In this document: in pieces, positions 1 through 6,114 of the stretch
Position numbering within the stretch: position 1 is the first letter of the stretch
How the letters are laid out: each line of letters begins with the position of its first letter
DNA from: an uncultured Atopobiaceae bacterium
GTDB taxonomy: Bacteria; Actinomycetota; Coriobacteriia; Coriobacteriales; Atopobiaceae
DNA: 10,057 bases
Assembly: GCA_900770865.1 (NCBI GenBank)
Contig: CAAGLU010000019.1
Location: 1 to 10,057 of the forward strand
Reading direction: 5' to 3'
Notes under the pieces: generated by a model
Told to the model about the DNA's origin: nothing
The model's input: only the letters and a program-made list of their open reading frames with translations
Database searches by the model: none
Translations under genes and position numbers: made by a program

Positions 1-63
1 CTCGGTTGCAAAGCGGTCGTGCGAGAACTTCTCGCGTATCTGGTCGAGCGTGTCGTCTGCCAT
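1..63 (-). CDS. PaaI-like hotdog-fold thioesterase (N-terminal fragment)
   Basis: Only the first 21 codons are in the window; the gene runs off the left edge. It starts at ATG 63, 7 nt after a GGGAGAG ribosome binding site. The N-terminus reads MADDTLDQIREKFSHDRFAT. The pattern 'L-x-x-I-R-E-x-F-(S)-x-D-R-F-A' is typical of the start of PaaI-family hotdog thioesterases of Firmicutes and Coriobacteria, which hydrolyse acyl- or aryl-CoA thioesters in the cytoplasm. None of the catalytic hotdog core is visible, so the call rests on recognising this N-terminal signature. The start lies 18 bp after the stop of the 1-phosphofructokinase gene on the same strand, so it is probably the third gene of that operon. 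No link between a thioesterase and fructose use is obvious. Confidence 0.55.
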   Translation of the reverse strand, partial: MADDTLDQIREKFSHDRFATE

Positions 64-81
64 GCAAAGCTCTCCCAACTC

Positions 82-987
82 CTACATCTTTGCGAGCAGG
101 GCCTCGACCTCGGGACGCGTGGCCAGGTTGTCCGAGAACGCGCTGGCAGAGCCCGTGCAGACACCCATCTTGAACGCCGTCTCGTAGTCGCCGTTGCTCT
201 CAATCCAACCGGTAAGGAACCCGGCGACCATCGAGTCGCCCGCGCCGACGGTGTTGACCATGGTCCCCTTGGGGGCCTCGCTCATGATCACGTCGCCCTT
301 CTCGGGAACGAGAACCGCGCCCTCGCCACCCATGGAGACCAGCACGTTTCTGGCACCGCGCTCCTGCAGAATGCGCGCGTAGGGCTCGACCTCGTCGCGG
401 TGCGTGATGGTGGCGCCAACGATGTCGCCCAGTTCGTGGTTGTTGGGCTTTACCAGGAACGGATGGTACGGCAGGACGTTCACAAGGAGGTCGCGCTCAG
501 CGTCCACCACAATGTCGATGCCGCGACCGTCGAGGCGGCTCATGATGCGCTCGTAGATGTCGGAGGGCAGCATCGAGGGTACGTTACCGGCAATAACCAG
601 CAGGTCTCCGGCCTGAAGGGCGTCAAGCTTTGCGTAGAGCGCGTCGATATCCTGCGGCGTGATCTTGGGCCCAAGGCCGTTGATCGCCGTCTCCTCCTTG
701 GCCTTTGCCTTCACGTTAATGCGGCTCATGCCCTCTTTGACCTGGATAAAGTCGCAGGTGGCACCGTAGGCGCTCATGCGCGCCTCAATCTCCCTACCCG
801 TAAAGCCAGCGACAAAGCCCAGCGCCGTGGACTTGTGCCCCAGGTTGGAGAGCACAATGGAGACGTTGATTCCCTTGCCGCCGGGCAGGACCTGCTCATA
901 GTTCACGCGGTTAATCTCGCCCAGGCGAAGGTCGTCGAGACGAACGATGTAGTCGAGCGACGGGTTGAACGTTACGGTGTAGATCAT
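82..987 (-). CDS. fruK: 1-phosphofructokinase (PfkB/ribokinase family)
   Basis: A 301-aa cytoplasmic sugar kinase, full length for the family, that phosphorylates fructose-1-phosphate to fructose-1,6-bisphosphate with ATP, feeding PTS-imported fructose into glycolysis. Visible motifs: an N-P-S-L-D start (residues 8-12) characteristic of the FruK/LacC branch; the glycine-rich PfkB signature GGKGINVS (36-43); PNNHE (181-185) in the central fold; and NTVGAGDS (245-252), holding the anion hole and the catalytic base Asp251. The ATG at 987 overlaps the stop of the upstream DeoR regulator gene (ATGA) and has a GGGGAG ribosome binding site, so translational coupling is likely. The close relative tagatose-6-phosphate kinase (LacC) is the main alternative. 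Adjacency to a DeoR regulator with no lac/tagatose genes in view favours FruK. No fructose PTS permease gene (fruA) follows directly; a thioesterase start does. Confidence 0.9.
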   Translation of the reverse strand: MIYTVTFNPSLDYIVRLDDLRLGEINRVNYEQVLPGGKGINVSIVLSNLGHKSTALGFVAGFTGREIEARMSAYGATCDFIQVKEGMSRINVKAKAKEETAINGLGPKITPQDIDALYAKLDALQAGDLLVIAGNVPSMLPSDIYERIMSRLDGRGIDIVVDAERDLLVNVLPYHPFLVKPNNHELGDIVGATITHRDEVEPYARILQERGARNVLVSMGGEGAVLVPEKGDVIMSEAPKGTMVNTVGAGDSMVAGFLTGWIESNGDYETAFKMGVCTGSASAFSDNLATRPEVEALLAKM

Positions 988-1748
988 GAGCTGCTCCCCA
1001 CTTCCACGACATTATCTGCATCCTGAAAGCTCCCGCCTTGCGGGAGCCGGTCGGTGAGTATGGTCGCGTCCTCGAAGGACGCAAAGGTGACGAGAGAGAC
1101 CTGGTCGAACTTGCTCTGGTCGGCCAGCACGTAGCGACGCAGAGTATGCACCATGCTGACCTCCTTGACCCTGGCCTCGCTGTACTCCGGCGTTGTGAAG
1201 CCCGCCTCGCGCGAGATGCCGTTGGTACCCCAGAAGCCCAGCGTAAAGTGGAGATTCTCAAGCGAGGCGATGGTTGCCTCCCCCACCAGCGCCTCCGTGA
1301 GGGGCTTAACCATCCCGCCAGGGAGGTAGGTCTTGCACCCCTTGGCGAGAAGAAGCTGCGCATGGGGAATCGAGTTGGTAAAGTACGTTGCCTCCGTCTG
1401 CGTGATGGCCTCCGCAAGCTGCATGGTCGAGGTGCCCGCGTCGATGTAGACAAAGTCATCCGGACCAACGAGCGAGGCCGCTCGGACGCCGATGGCGCGC
1501 TTGGCAGCGGTATTGACGTCGCGCTTCTGGGCAACGGATGCGTCATGGAGGACGAGACGCGCGCGGGAGACCGCGGCCGTGGCACCACCACGCACGCGGA
1601 CAAGCTGGTGTTGCTCGTCGAGAATCTCGAGGTCACGGCGGATGGTCGACTCGGAGGCGCCAAGCATGGCCATGAGCTCTTGCGTGGTGACAGATCCACG
1701 CTCGTGCACGAGCCGAACGATGATGTCCTGTCGCTCACGCGCAAGCAT
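984..1748 (-). CDS. fruR: DeoR-family transcriptional regulator of the fructose operon
   Basis: A 254-aa DNA-binding repressor of the DeoR family. The N-terminal helix-turn-helix (about residues 4-57) has the family pattern RERQDII, then ASESTIRRDLEILDEQ and VRVRGGA. The C-terminal sugar-phosphate-sensing (DeoRC) domain shows YIDAGTST (101-108), GTNGIS (174-179), GFTTPEYSEARVKE (183-196) and ADQSKF (209-214). Such regulators bind phosphosugars; by context the ligand is probably fructose-1-phosphate or fructose-1,6-bisphosphate. I chose ATG 1748 because it gives the usual MLxxERQ start and is preceded by GGGGGTGG. A GTG at 1763 would add five residues but has no clear ribosome binding site. 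The gene heads an operon with fruK, with a 4-bp stop/start overlap. Repeats and a promoter upstream suggest autoregulation. The fruR name is inferred from the neighbour. Confidence 0.88.
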   Translation of the reverse strand: MLARERQDIIVRLVHERGSVTTQELMAMLGASESTIRRDLEILDEQHQLVRVRGGATAAVSRARLVLHDASVAQKRDVNTAAKRAIGVRAASLVGPDDFVYIDAGTSTMQLAEAITQTEATYFTNSIPHAQLLLAKGCKTYLPGGMVKPLTEALVGEATIASLENLHFTLGFWGTNGISREAGFTTPEYSEARVKEVSMVHTLRRYVLADQSKFDQVSLVTFASFEDATILTDRLPQGGSFQDADNVVEVGSSS

Positions 1749-1830
1749 GCGCGCCACCCCCACGGCTCGCTAAACAAGAAGCACTGTCAGAGCTGGTAGA
1801 CCACTCTTTCAGCATGGTAATGCAATACAG

Positions 1831-1879
1831 GCGCGAGACCCGCACGCTCCCCCAATGAATCGTCGTACGGGCCTCGCGC
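1831..1879 (-). promoter_or_regulatory. 5' leader hairpin of the fruR-fruK transcript
   Basis: The arms are GCGCGAGGCCCG (minus strand, plus 1879-1868) and CGGGTCTCGCGC (plus 1842-1831). They pair over 12 positions with one G-U wobble in the minus-strand RNA. In plus-strand RNA the same position is an A-C mismatch, which favours a role in the fruR transcript. The 25-nt loop holds the purine run GGGGGAG. The hairpin begins within a few nt of the predicted transcription start. It may stabilise the 5' end or control the leader; no known riboswitch class was recognised. Confidence 0.45.
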
Positions 1880-1887
1880 GTGGCATG

Positions 1888-1915
1888 ATTATCTCGCAAT
1901 TTCATTCAATCTCAA
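1888..1915 (-). promoter_or_regulatory. Predicted sigma70-type promoter of the fruR-fruK operon
   Basis: Read on the minus strand: -35 TTGAGA (plus 1910-1915), a 16-nt spacer, and -10 GATAAT (plus 1888-1893), each matching consensus at 5 of 6 positions. Transcription would start near 1881, giving a leader of about 130 nt before the ATG at 1748. The -35 box and spacer lie within the AT-rich 10-bp repeats, a placement expected for repressor control. Confidence 0.6.
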
Positions 1916-1940
1916 TCAATTTCAATCAAGTTCAGTCAAA
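1901..1940. repeat. Four 10-bp direct repeats, probable operator of the DeoR regulator
   Basis: Consecutive decamers read TTCATTCAAT, CTCAATCAAT, TTCAATCAAG and TTCAGTCAAA, with consensus TTCAATCAA. A fifth, weaker unit (ATCTCGCAAT, 1891-1900) may precede them. The 10-bp step puts the copies on one face of the helix, and they overlap the predicted -35 element of the fruR promoter. Several DeoR-family repressors (for example IolR) use closely spaced direct repeats. Assigning these to the fruR product is inference. Confidence 0.6.
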
Positions 1941-1959
1941 TCTCTGCACAATGCAGAGA
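1941..1959 (-). terminator. Short perfect hairpin after the 114-aa membrane protein gene
   Basis: TCTCTGCA and TGCAGAGA are perfect 8-bp arms around a 3-nt loop. On the minus strand the hairpin comes about 30 nt after the stop at 1989 and is followed by TTTGACT, so it could be a weak intrinsic terminator separating that gene from the fruR promoter. The poor T-tract leaves open that it is instead a dyad operator next to the 10-bp repeats. Confidence 0.4.
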
Positions 1960-1988
1960 ATGTCCTGCCGCGTCGCACGGGTTTCTAC

Positions 1989-2333
1989 TCAGCCCCGCAG
2001 GATGCCCAAGAGCGTGACAAAGCCAGGAAGCAAGATCATGGCCGCCGCGGCACTGCCATCGAGCTGGCCGGACATCCCGTAGAAGAGCAGCGAGAACGCA
2101 AAGATGGCGACCACGGCGACAAGCCCGTTCCAGGTGCCGGGCCGGGGGCGCGCATCGGCGCCGAAGAAGGTGCGCAGCACGCAGACAGGAAGGCCGACCA
2201 TCACGCCTATTCCCGCGGCGCACGCGATGCCGCGGGCGAAGGTGCCCAGCTGCTCGGCAATCTGGAAGACGACGGCCATGGCAATGAACGCCACAAGGGC
2301 CAGCCCCGCAAGCTTGAGAAACTTGTCCTCCAT
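1989..2333 (-). CDS. Small four-helix membrane protein of unknown function
   Basis: A 114-aa protein not recognised as any named family. It starts at ATG 2333, six nt after a very good ribosome binding site (GAGAGGAGG), so it is very likely translated even though the open frame extends further upstream. Four hydrophobic stretches are visible, at about residues 6-26, 32-53, 69-86 and 92-112. A short Arg/Pro-rich loop (ARPRPGTW, 61-68) lies between the second and third. There is no catalytic or binding motif. The gene is divergent from the membrane-anchored protein at 2444, with about 110 bp between the two starts that must hold both promoters; no convincing -35/-10 pair was found there. Both neighbours are envelope proteins, but a shared function is only a guess. 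Confidence 0.75.
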   Translation of the reverse strand: MEDKFLKLAGLALVAFIAMAVVFQIAEQLGTFARGIACAAGIGVMVGLPVCVLRTFFGADARPRPGTWNGLVAVVAIFAFSLLFYGMSGQLDGSAAAAMILLPGFVTLLGILRG

Positions 2334-2443
2334 GGCGCCTCCTCTCAAGGACACTCTATCCCAAGACAAACGACCGCGTTCGCCATCACGCAGCAAAGTC
2401 CTGCTAGCATCGTGCGTAACCGCGCAACGCAGAGGGAGGCAGC

Positions 2444-3319
2444 ATGACATCCGACCACGGCAAAAAGCACCGAGCCGGTCACGTGGCAAAGACCGTTCTT
2501 GCCATTATCGGCGGCATCGTCGTGGTCTTGGCACTTCTCGCAATGGCCCTGGTGTACGAACTCAACTATGCCGTGAGGACCGTCGACACCTCAACCTCCC
2601 CAGATGGCAGATACACGCTTGAGCTGCAGTCCGTTGGCGAGCCTATGTTCTTCTCCCCCGCCGGTGCACGCCTTGTCCTCAAGTTTGACCGCTACGAGGT
2701 CTCACGCATGGACACGCAAATCTCGGATGACGGCGGACAGGTGCGCCCCACAAGCTGGCAGGTGAGCTGGGAGGACACGGGCGCCGAGGTGCGCCTAAGG
2801 GGGTCCGAGCAGAACGACGAGCTTGTGACCATGGGTTTTGACGGCAGCGTCTCAACGGGGCGGGCCACTGCGGATGAGAGCCTGGGAGAGCTGCCAGATG
2901 CGGAGACGGATACGTCACCCGCGCCAAACGATGGCGGGGCGACATCCTCTGAGGTTGCCCAGCAAGAAGCCGAGCAGATCGATACCGGCTACAAAGCCGT
3001 CTACGACGCGGCGCTTAAGTCGCAGGGTTACGGCTACCAGGTGACGTACAACGCCAAGGGAGACGAGCAGGTCATTCTCTCCCAGGACAGCGAGAAGGTC
3101 GTGATTCTCGTCTACGACCGCGAGTCTGCCAACGGCGCATGCGCGCTCTTTGCGCTGGAGAGCTGTCCCGTGGAGGATTATGGCAGCTGGTCGATCGAGG
3201 AGGCCACGCTGCTCGACGAGTACGCCTACGCATACGAGACTGGCGAGGTCATCGCGTCCGGAAAGACCTCCTGGTCCGATGCCGGCACGCAGGAGTTTCG
3301 CGACGCAACGGGAGAGTAG
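2444..3319 (+). CDS. Membrane-anchored protein with DUF5412-like extracellular domain
   Basis: A 291-aa protein starting at ATG 2444 after AGGGAGG. A short basic N-terminus (KKHR at 7-10) precedes one membrane helix (about 16-38), which works as an uncleaved signal anchor; the rest is outside the cell. Residues 48-135 (TSTSPDGRYTLELQSVGEP, then a W-x-V-x-W-E-D segment at 105-111) resemble the beta-rich DUF5412 family of small secreted or anchored proteins, judged by eye only. An acidic Ser/Thr/Pro linker (about 138-178) leads to a second domain (about 179-291) with many Tyr, Asp and Glu residues and two Cys (C233 and C241) close enough to form a disulfide. Function unknown. It converges on the LysR gene with only 21 bp between the stops and no visible terminator. 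Confidence 0.75.
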   Translation: MTSDHGKKHRAGHVAKTVLAIIGGIVVVLALLAMALVYELNYAVRTVDTSTSPDGRYTLELQSVGEPMFFSPAGARLVLKFDRYEVSRMDTQISDDGGQVRPTSWQVSWEDTGAEVRLRGSEQNDELVTMGFDGSVSTGRATADESLGELPDAETDTSPAPNDGGATSSEVAQQEAEQIDTGYKAVYDAALKSQGYGYQVTYNAKGDEQVILSQDSEKVVILVYDRESANGACALFALESCPVEDYGSWSIEEATLLDEYAYAYETGEVIASGKTSWSDAGTQEFRDATGE

Positions 3320-3340
3320 GGAGTCGCAACCAAAAACCGC

Positions 3341-4198
3341 TCACAGGTACTCGAGGAAGCGACGCGCGGCCCGCGGAAGCGCGCCCTCGCGATAAACCAC
3401 GCGAATGTCGCGGTACGTGGCGGGCTCGAGCGGCTTGGTCACAATGCCATAGGGGTTTCTCCGCAGGATGAGCGCGGGCAGGATCGAGAGGCCCAGGCCG
3501 CTCTCGACCATCGACATGATGGCGTAGTCATCCCAGGTGGAGAAGCGCGCGTTGGGCGAGAGGCCCGCACGTTCGAAGATGGGGGTTATCTCGTCGTCCT
3601 GACCGCGCTCGAGCACGATGAACGGTTCTTCGCAGAGCGCCGAGACGGGCACGGACGCCTCCCCCGCCAGCCTGTGACCCACCGGGAGCACCGCCATGAG
3701 CTCGTCTCGCTCAACCACGCGCTCGGCGAGCCCCGAGTAGCGCGGCGCCCGCGGCAGGAAGCCAAAGTCCACGCGGCCGGACGCCACCCAGCCATCGATC
3801 TCGGTGTAGTCGCCCATGAGCATCTCGTACTCGATGGCGGGGTAGTCCTTTTGGAAGCGGCCAATGACCTTGGGCAGGATGTGTGTGGCCACAGACGAGA
3901 AGGTCCCTATGCGGATGCTGCCCGCGGCAAGCCCGTTGAGGTCATCTATCTGCGACTCAAGGCGACGGTAGTCGTCGCACACGCCCTCCACGAAGGGCAG
4001 CACTGCCCGTCCCTCGCTGGTAAGCGTCACGCCCGCGCGACTGCGCTCGAGAAGCGTCATGCCCCAGTCGCGCTCGAGGTCGGCGATCATACGGCTCACT
4101 CCGGACTGCGTGTACGAGAGCGAGCGCGCGGCCCGCGTGAAGCTCCCCGTGTGCACGGTCTCGACAAATGCCTGGTACTTCTGGATGTTTGCGTCCAT
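3341..4198 (-). CDS. LysR-family transcriptional regulator
   Basis: A 285-aa LysR-type regulator of normal length. It starts at ATG 4198 with a GAGGGGG ribosome binding site; the longer open frame upstream is not supported by any such site. The N-terminal winged helix-turn-helix (about 5-64) shows FVETVHTGSFTRAARSL, then YTQSGVSRMIADLERDWG and LLERSRAGVTLTSEG. A linker helix leads to the two-lobed effector-binding domain from about residue 93 (GSIRIGTFSSVATHILPKVI). The effector is unknown. The gene is divergent from an EamA-type exporter, a common pairing in which the regulator activates its transporter in response to the exported compound. A TACATGA-N7-TCATGTA palindrome lies in the shared region. 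On the minus strand a TGTAAT sequence (plus 4246-4251), possibly the lysR -10, overlaps the palindrome, which would allow autorepression. Confidence 0.93.
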   Translation of the reverse strand: MDANIQKYQAFVETVHTGSFTRAARSLSYTQSGVSRMIADLERDWGMTLLERSRAGVTLTSEGRAVLPFVEGVCDDYRRLESQIDDLNGLAAGSIRIGTFSSVATHILPKVIGRFQKDYPAIEYEMLMGDYTEIDGWVASGRVDFGFLPRAPRYSGLAERVVERDELMAVLPVGHRLAGEASVPVSALCEEPFIVLERGQDDEITPIFERAGLSPNARFSTWDDYAIMSMVESGLGLSILPALILRRNPYGIVTKPLEPATYRDIRVVYREGALPRAARRFLEYL

Positions 4199-4248
4199 TG
4201 AGCCCCCTCGTGGCACATGGCGCGGCACTGCGAGCCGCTGGCGCTGAT

Positions 4249-4278
4249 TACATGACGAATCCTCATGTATCTCATGAT
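4249..4278. promoter_or_regulatory. Predicted LysR-type operator between lysR and the EamA gene
   Basis: TACATGA (4249-4255) and TCATGTA (4263-4269) form a perfect 7-bp inverted repeat with a 7-bp spacer, and contain a T-N11-A LysR box (T4253 to A4265). A third half-site, TCATGAT (4272-4278), follows toward the exporter gene, as in the activation sites of many LysR promoters. The position between divergent start codons, 51 bp and 75 bp away, supports the assignment. Confidence 0.65.
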
Positions 4279-4352
4279 AAACATTCGCTTTTCTCAGCAT
4301 ACACATTCTGCGAAAGTGTTTGAGGAAATTGAGGTGCCATGGGAGGTCATGC

Positions 4353-5276
4353 ATGTCGCGCGCGTCGAGGAAGTACCTGCTATCACTGCTCGTCTTTGGC
4401 TCGAACGGCATCATTGCTAGCCAGATCTCGCTTCCCAGCTGGCAGATTGTCCTGCTCCGCACCCTGCTTGGCGGCACGCTGCTTGCCCTCATCGTGCTGG
4501 GCGCCCGCAAGCGTCCTGCGTTTCTCGACCACCCGCGCGACGCCGCCTACCTTGCCGCATCCGGCGCGGCGCTGGGCGTGGGTTGGATCTTCCTCTTTGA
4601 GGCCTACAAGCTCATTGGCGTGGGCATTGCATCTCTCGCCTACTACTGTGGGCCGGTCATTGTGATGGCGCTCTCGCCAGTCCTCTTCCACGAGCGGCTC
4701 ACCCCCGCCAAGCTGCTGGGCTTTGCTGCCGTGATCTGCGGTGCGTTTCTCGTGGTAGCGCAGGGCCAGGGCGTGGCGCTCTCGCCGTGGGGGCTCGTGT
4801 GCGGCGGCATGTCTGCCGTCATGTACGCGGTGATGGTCATCTGCAGCAAGCGCGCGTCCAACGCCGTGGCCGGCATTGAGGCATCTGCGATCCAGCTGGT
4901 TGCAAGCTTTGCCGCCGTCGCCGTGTTTGCGCTTGTCGCCCACGGCTCCGAGCTGGCCGTGCCCCTCTCGGCAAACTGGCCTGCCATTCTCTGCCTGGGC
5001 CTCGTGAACACGGGCCTTGGTTGCTACCTGTACTTCTCCGCCATGGGCCAGCTACCCGTGCAGCGCGTCTCGGTGTGGGGGTACCTCGAGCCGCTTTCTG
5101 CCGTGATTCTCTCGGCGCTCATTCTTGGCGAGGCACTCACGCCCGCGAACGTTGCTGGTACGGTGCTCATCCTGGGTGGCGCCATCTTCTGTGAGGTCGC
5201 CGGCAAGCGCCGTGGGGTCAAGAGGACCAGCCGACGCCTCGCGGGCGCCCGCTCCGCCGGCAACCTTGCGGCGTAG
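4353..5276 (+). CDS. EamA/DMT-superfamily inner-membrane transporter
   Basis: A 307-aa integral membrane protein of the drug/metabolite transporter superfamily, with about ten hydrophobic helices arranged as two EamA repeats (roughly residues 8-126 and 137-272). The end of the first repeat (SPVLFHERLTPAKLLGFAAVICGAFLVV) and of the second (EPLSAVILSALILGEALTPANVAGTVLILGGA) show the typical 'P-(x)-E-x-L-(T)-x-x-x-(x)-G-x-x-(L/I)-I-x-G' ending. The positively charged C-terminus is cytoplasmic. I chose ATG 4353, preceded by GGGAGG at 6-nt spacing, over an upstream TTG in the same frame that lacks a ribosome binding site. Family members mostly export amino acids or other metabolites by proton antiport; the substrate here cannot be read from sequence. 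It is probably controlled by the divergent LysR regulator. No clear terminator follows. Confidence 0.9.
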   Translation: MSRASRKYLLSLLVFGSNGIIASQISLPSWQIVLLRTLLGGTLLALIVLGARKRPAFLDHPRDAAYLAASGAALGVGWIFLFEAYKLIGVGIASLAYYCGPVIVMALSPVLFHERLTPAKLLGFAAVICGAFLVVAQGQGVALSPWGLVCGGMSAVMYAVMVICSKRASNAVAGIEASAIQLVASFAAVAVFALVAHGSELAVPLSANWPAILCLGLVNTGLGCYLYFSAMGQLPVQRVSVWGYLEPLSAVILSALILGEALTPANVAGTVLILGGAIFCEVAGKRRGVKRTSRRLAGARSAGNLAA

Positions 5277-5370
5277 GGTCTCGCAGGCGCGGCGTTCGCG
5301 CTCCTCTTGCTAACTGGTTGTTTCCCTTACACGACGCCCGTACCTTTTTGGTTGCCGCATGGCGCCGGCG

Positions 5371-5423
5371 GCGGTTCTGGAACGCAGTCCTAACCCACAA
5401 CCTCTAGGCAGCGGTTCTGGAAC
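5371..5423. repeat. Direct repeat of GCGGTTCTGGAAC, 40 bp apart
   Basis: GCGGTTCTGGAAC occurs at 5371-5383 and 5411-5423, exactly 40 bp apart, and a weaker relative (TTATTCCTGG) ends at 5460, another 40-bp step. Each full copy contains GTTC-TG-GAAC, a small dyad. Identity between the two 40-bp units beyond the 13-mer is only moderate. Confidence 0.6.
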
Positions 5424-5439
5424 ACGGCTCTCGCCCGCA

Positions 5440-5516
5440 ATTATTGAACGTTATTCCTGGGCGAAAAAGCCTCAACTGCGGAAACTCTCAACAAGCCAGC
5501 TTTTTCGCGCAATAAT
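5440..5516. repeat. Two-tier palindrome in the gene-free region
   Basis: The inner arms GCGAAAAAGC (5461-5470) and GCTTTTTCGC (5499-5508) are a perfect 10-bp inverted repeat with a 28-bp loop. The outer arms ATTATTG (5440-5446) and CAATAAT (5510-5516) are a perfect 7-bp pair. The left side carries 14 extra bases between the tiers and the right side one. The loop contains CTCAAC twice. No T-tract follows that would make it a standard terminator. Confidence 0.65.
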
Positions 5517-5656
5517 CAAGGGCCGTGCTGGCCGAGTGCCACACCAATCGAGGGTCGCACGGGACGAGATGCGCAGGCCGAGAGACGCCCGGAGCGAGAA
5601 CCACCCAGAGCGAGAGCGGCACTGGACGAGAAGCGCGCTAGACCGGCAGAACACAC
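5515..5656. repeat. Degenerate 16-bp tandem repeat array
   Basis: The tetramer CGAG recurs at 5533, 5549, 5565, 5579, 5595, 5611 and 5627, giving steps of 16, 16, 14, 16, 16 and 16. Aligned units include GCCGAGTGCCACACCA, ATCGAGGGTCGCACGG, GCCGAGAGACGCCCGG, AGCGAGAACCACCCAG, AGCGAGAGCGGCACTG and GACGAGAAGCGCGCTA. A diverged copy (ATCAAGGGCCGTGCTG, 5515-5530) precedes them and a worn copy follows at 5641. Approximate consensus: (G/A)(C/G)CGAGA, three or four variable bases, then CNC and two variable bases. A period of 16 is not a multiple of 3, so this is not a peptide repeat. Function unknown. Confidence 0.6.
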
Positions 5657-5834
5657 GGCTGGCACGTATTCCGCGCCGATGACCGGGACATCGGAACCCG
5701 CCCCAGTTCGGCCGCCCTCTGCCATCGGCATCCGTGAGAATCCCAAGAGAACTTGAAAGAGTAAGGCAGCTGAAAGCTCATTTGTCGCATACTGTGGCCC
5801 AAGGGGATTTATTCAGGGGGATGAGGAACTCACG

Positions 5835-6086
5835 ATGGGGCTTGAAACAGAGAGCCAGATGCATGCTGACCAGAGCAAGGGCTCTGCGCCATCCCCTGCA
5901 TCAAAGCACAAGCCGTCGCGCTTCTCTCAGCTGGTGTCCAACGTCGGTCACGTCGACAACCGCACCCTCGTCTACGTACTGCTCATCATTGTGGCCTGCG
6001 CGCTGGTAATAGTTGCCATATCTGCCATGTCACAGACGTTTCTGGCCCAGCCCTCCACGGCAAGCTCCTTCGCCAGGCACCACTAG
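5835..6086 (+). CDS. Small single-helix membrane protein
   Basis: An 83-aa hypothetical protein starting at ATG 5835, seven nt after GATGAGGA. Residues 1-43 are hydrophilic, rich in Ser, Lys and His, and probably disordered. One strong membrane helix spans about residues 44-64 (TLVYVLLIIVACALVIVAIS), and a short polar tail follows. There is no signal peptidase or lipobox motif. The N-terminal half is likely cytoplasmic because of its Lys/Arg content (KHKPSR at 24-29). It converges on the 120-aa membrane protein gene (minus strand), with 28 bp between the stops. It was not recognised as any family. A good ribosome binding site and a clean transmembrane segment support a real gene, but its size leaves some doubt. 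Confidence 0.65.
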   Translation: MGLETESQMHADQSKGSAPSPASKHKPSRFSQLVSNVGHVDNRTLVYVLLIIVACALVIVAISAMSQTFLAQPSTASSFARHH

Positions 6087-6114
6087 CCGAGAAGCCCACT
6101 CGACTAACGGCCGC

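Larger units (their letters stand above)
5277..5834. other. 558-bp gene-free region with repeats
   Basis: No frame here has a ribosome binding site or protein-like composition. The stretch contains, in order, a 13-bp direct repeat at a 40-bp step, a two-tier palindrome and a degenerate 16-bp tandem array, each listed separately. From about 5660 to 5834 I see only the upstream region of the small gene at 5835 and no convincing promoter. Confidence 0.7.

Noticed and set aside
19..1026. A long plus-strand open frame opposite fruK
   Set aside because: No ribosome binding site or recognisable domain; the minus strand encodes a textbook 1-phosphofructokinase there.
1843..1880. A leader peptide starting at GTG after GGGGGAG in the fruR leader loop
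   Set aside because: The GTG is only one nt from the purine run, too close for initiation, and no early stop defines a short peptide.
4199..4510. A longer LysR protein starting far upstream of 4198
   Set aside because: The extension would run through the divergent promoter region and the EamA start, and ATG 4198 has both a good ribosome binding site and the normal LysR N-terminus.
5286..5304. GCGCG/CGCGC hairpin as a terminator of the EamA gene
   Set aside because: The stem is only 5 bp with no T-run after it, indistinguishable from chance in this base composition.
5515..5656. CRISPR array or plasmid-type iteron origin
   Set aside because: Units are contiguous 16-mers without unique spacers, which excludes CRISPR. 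Iterons are normally longer and much better conserved, and no replication-initiator gene is nearby.
5359..5682. A 107-codon plus-strand frame in the gene-free region
   Set aside because: It has no ribosome binding site, runs through the palindrome and the 16-bp array, and its Arg-rich translation looks random.
5753..5813. Promoter for the 83-aa protein gene (TTGAAA or TTGTCG as -35)
   Set aside because: No -10 of acceptable quality lies at 16-18 nt from either candidate.
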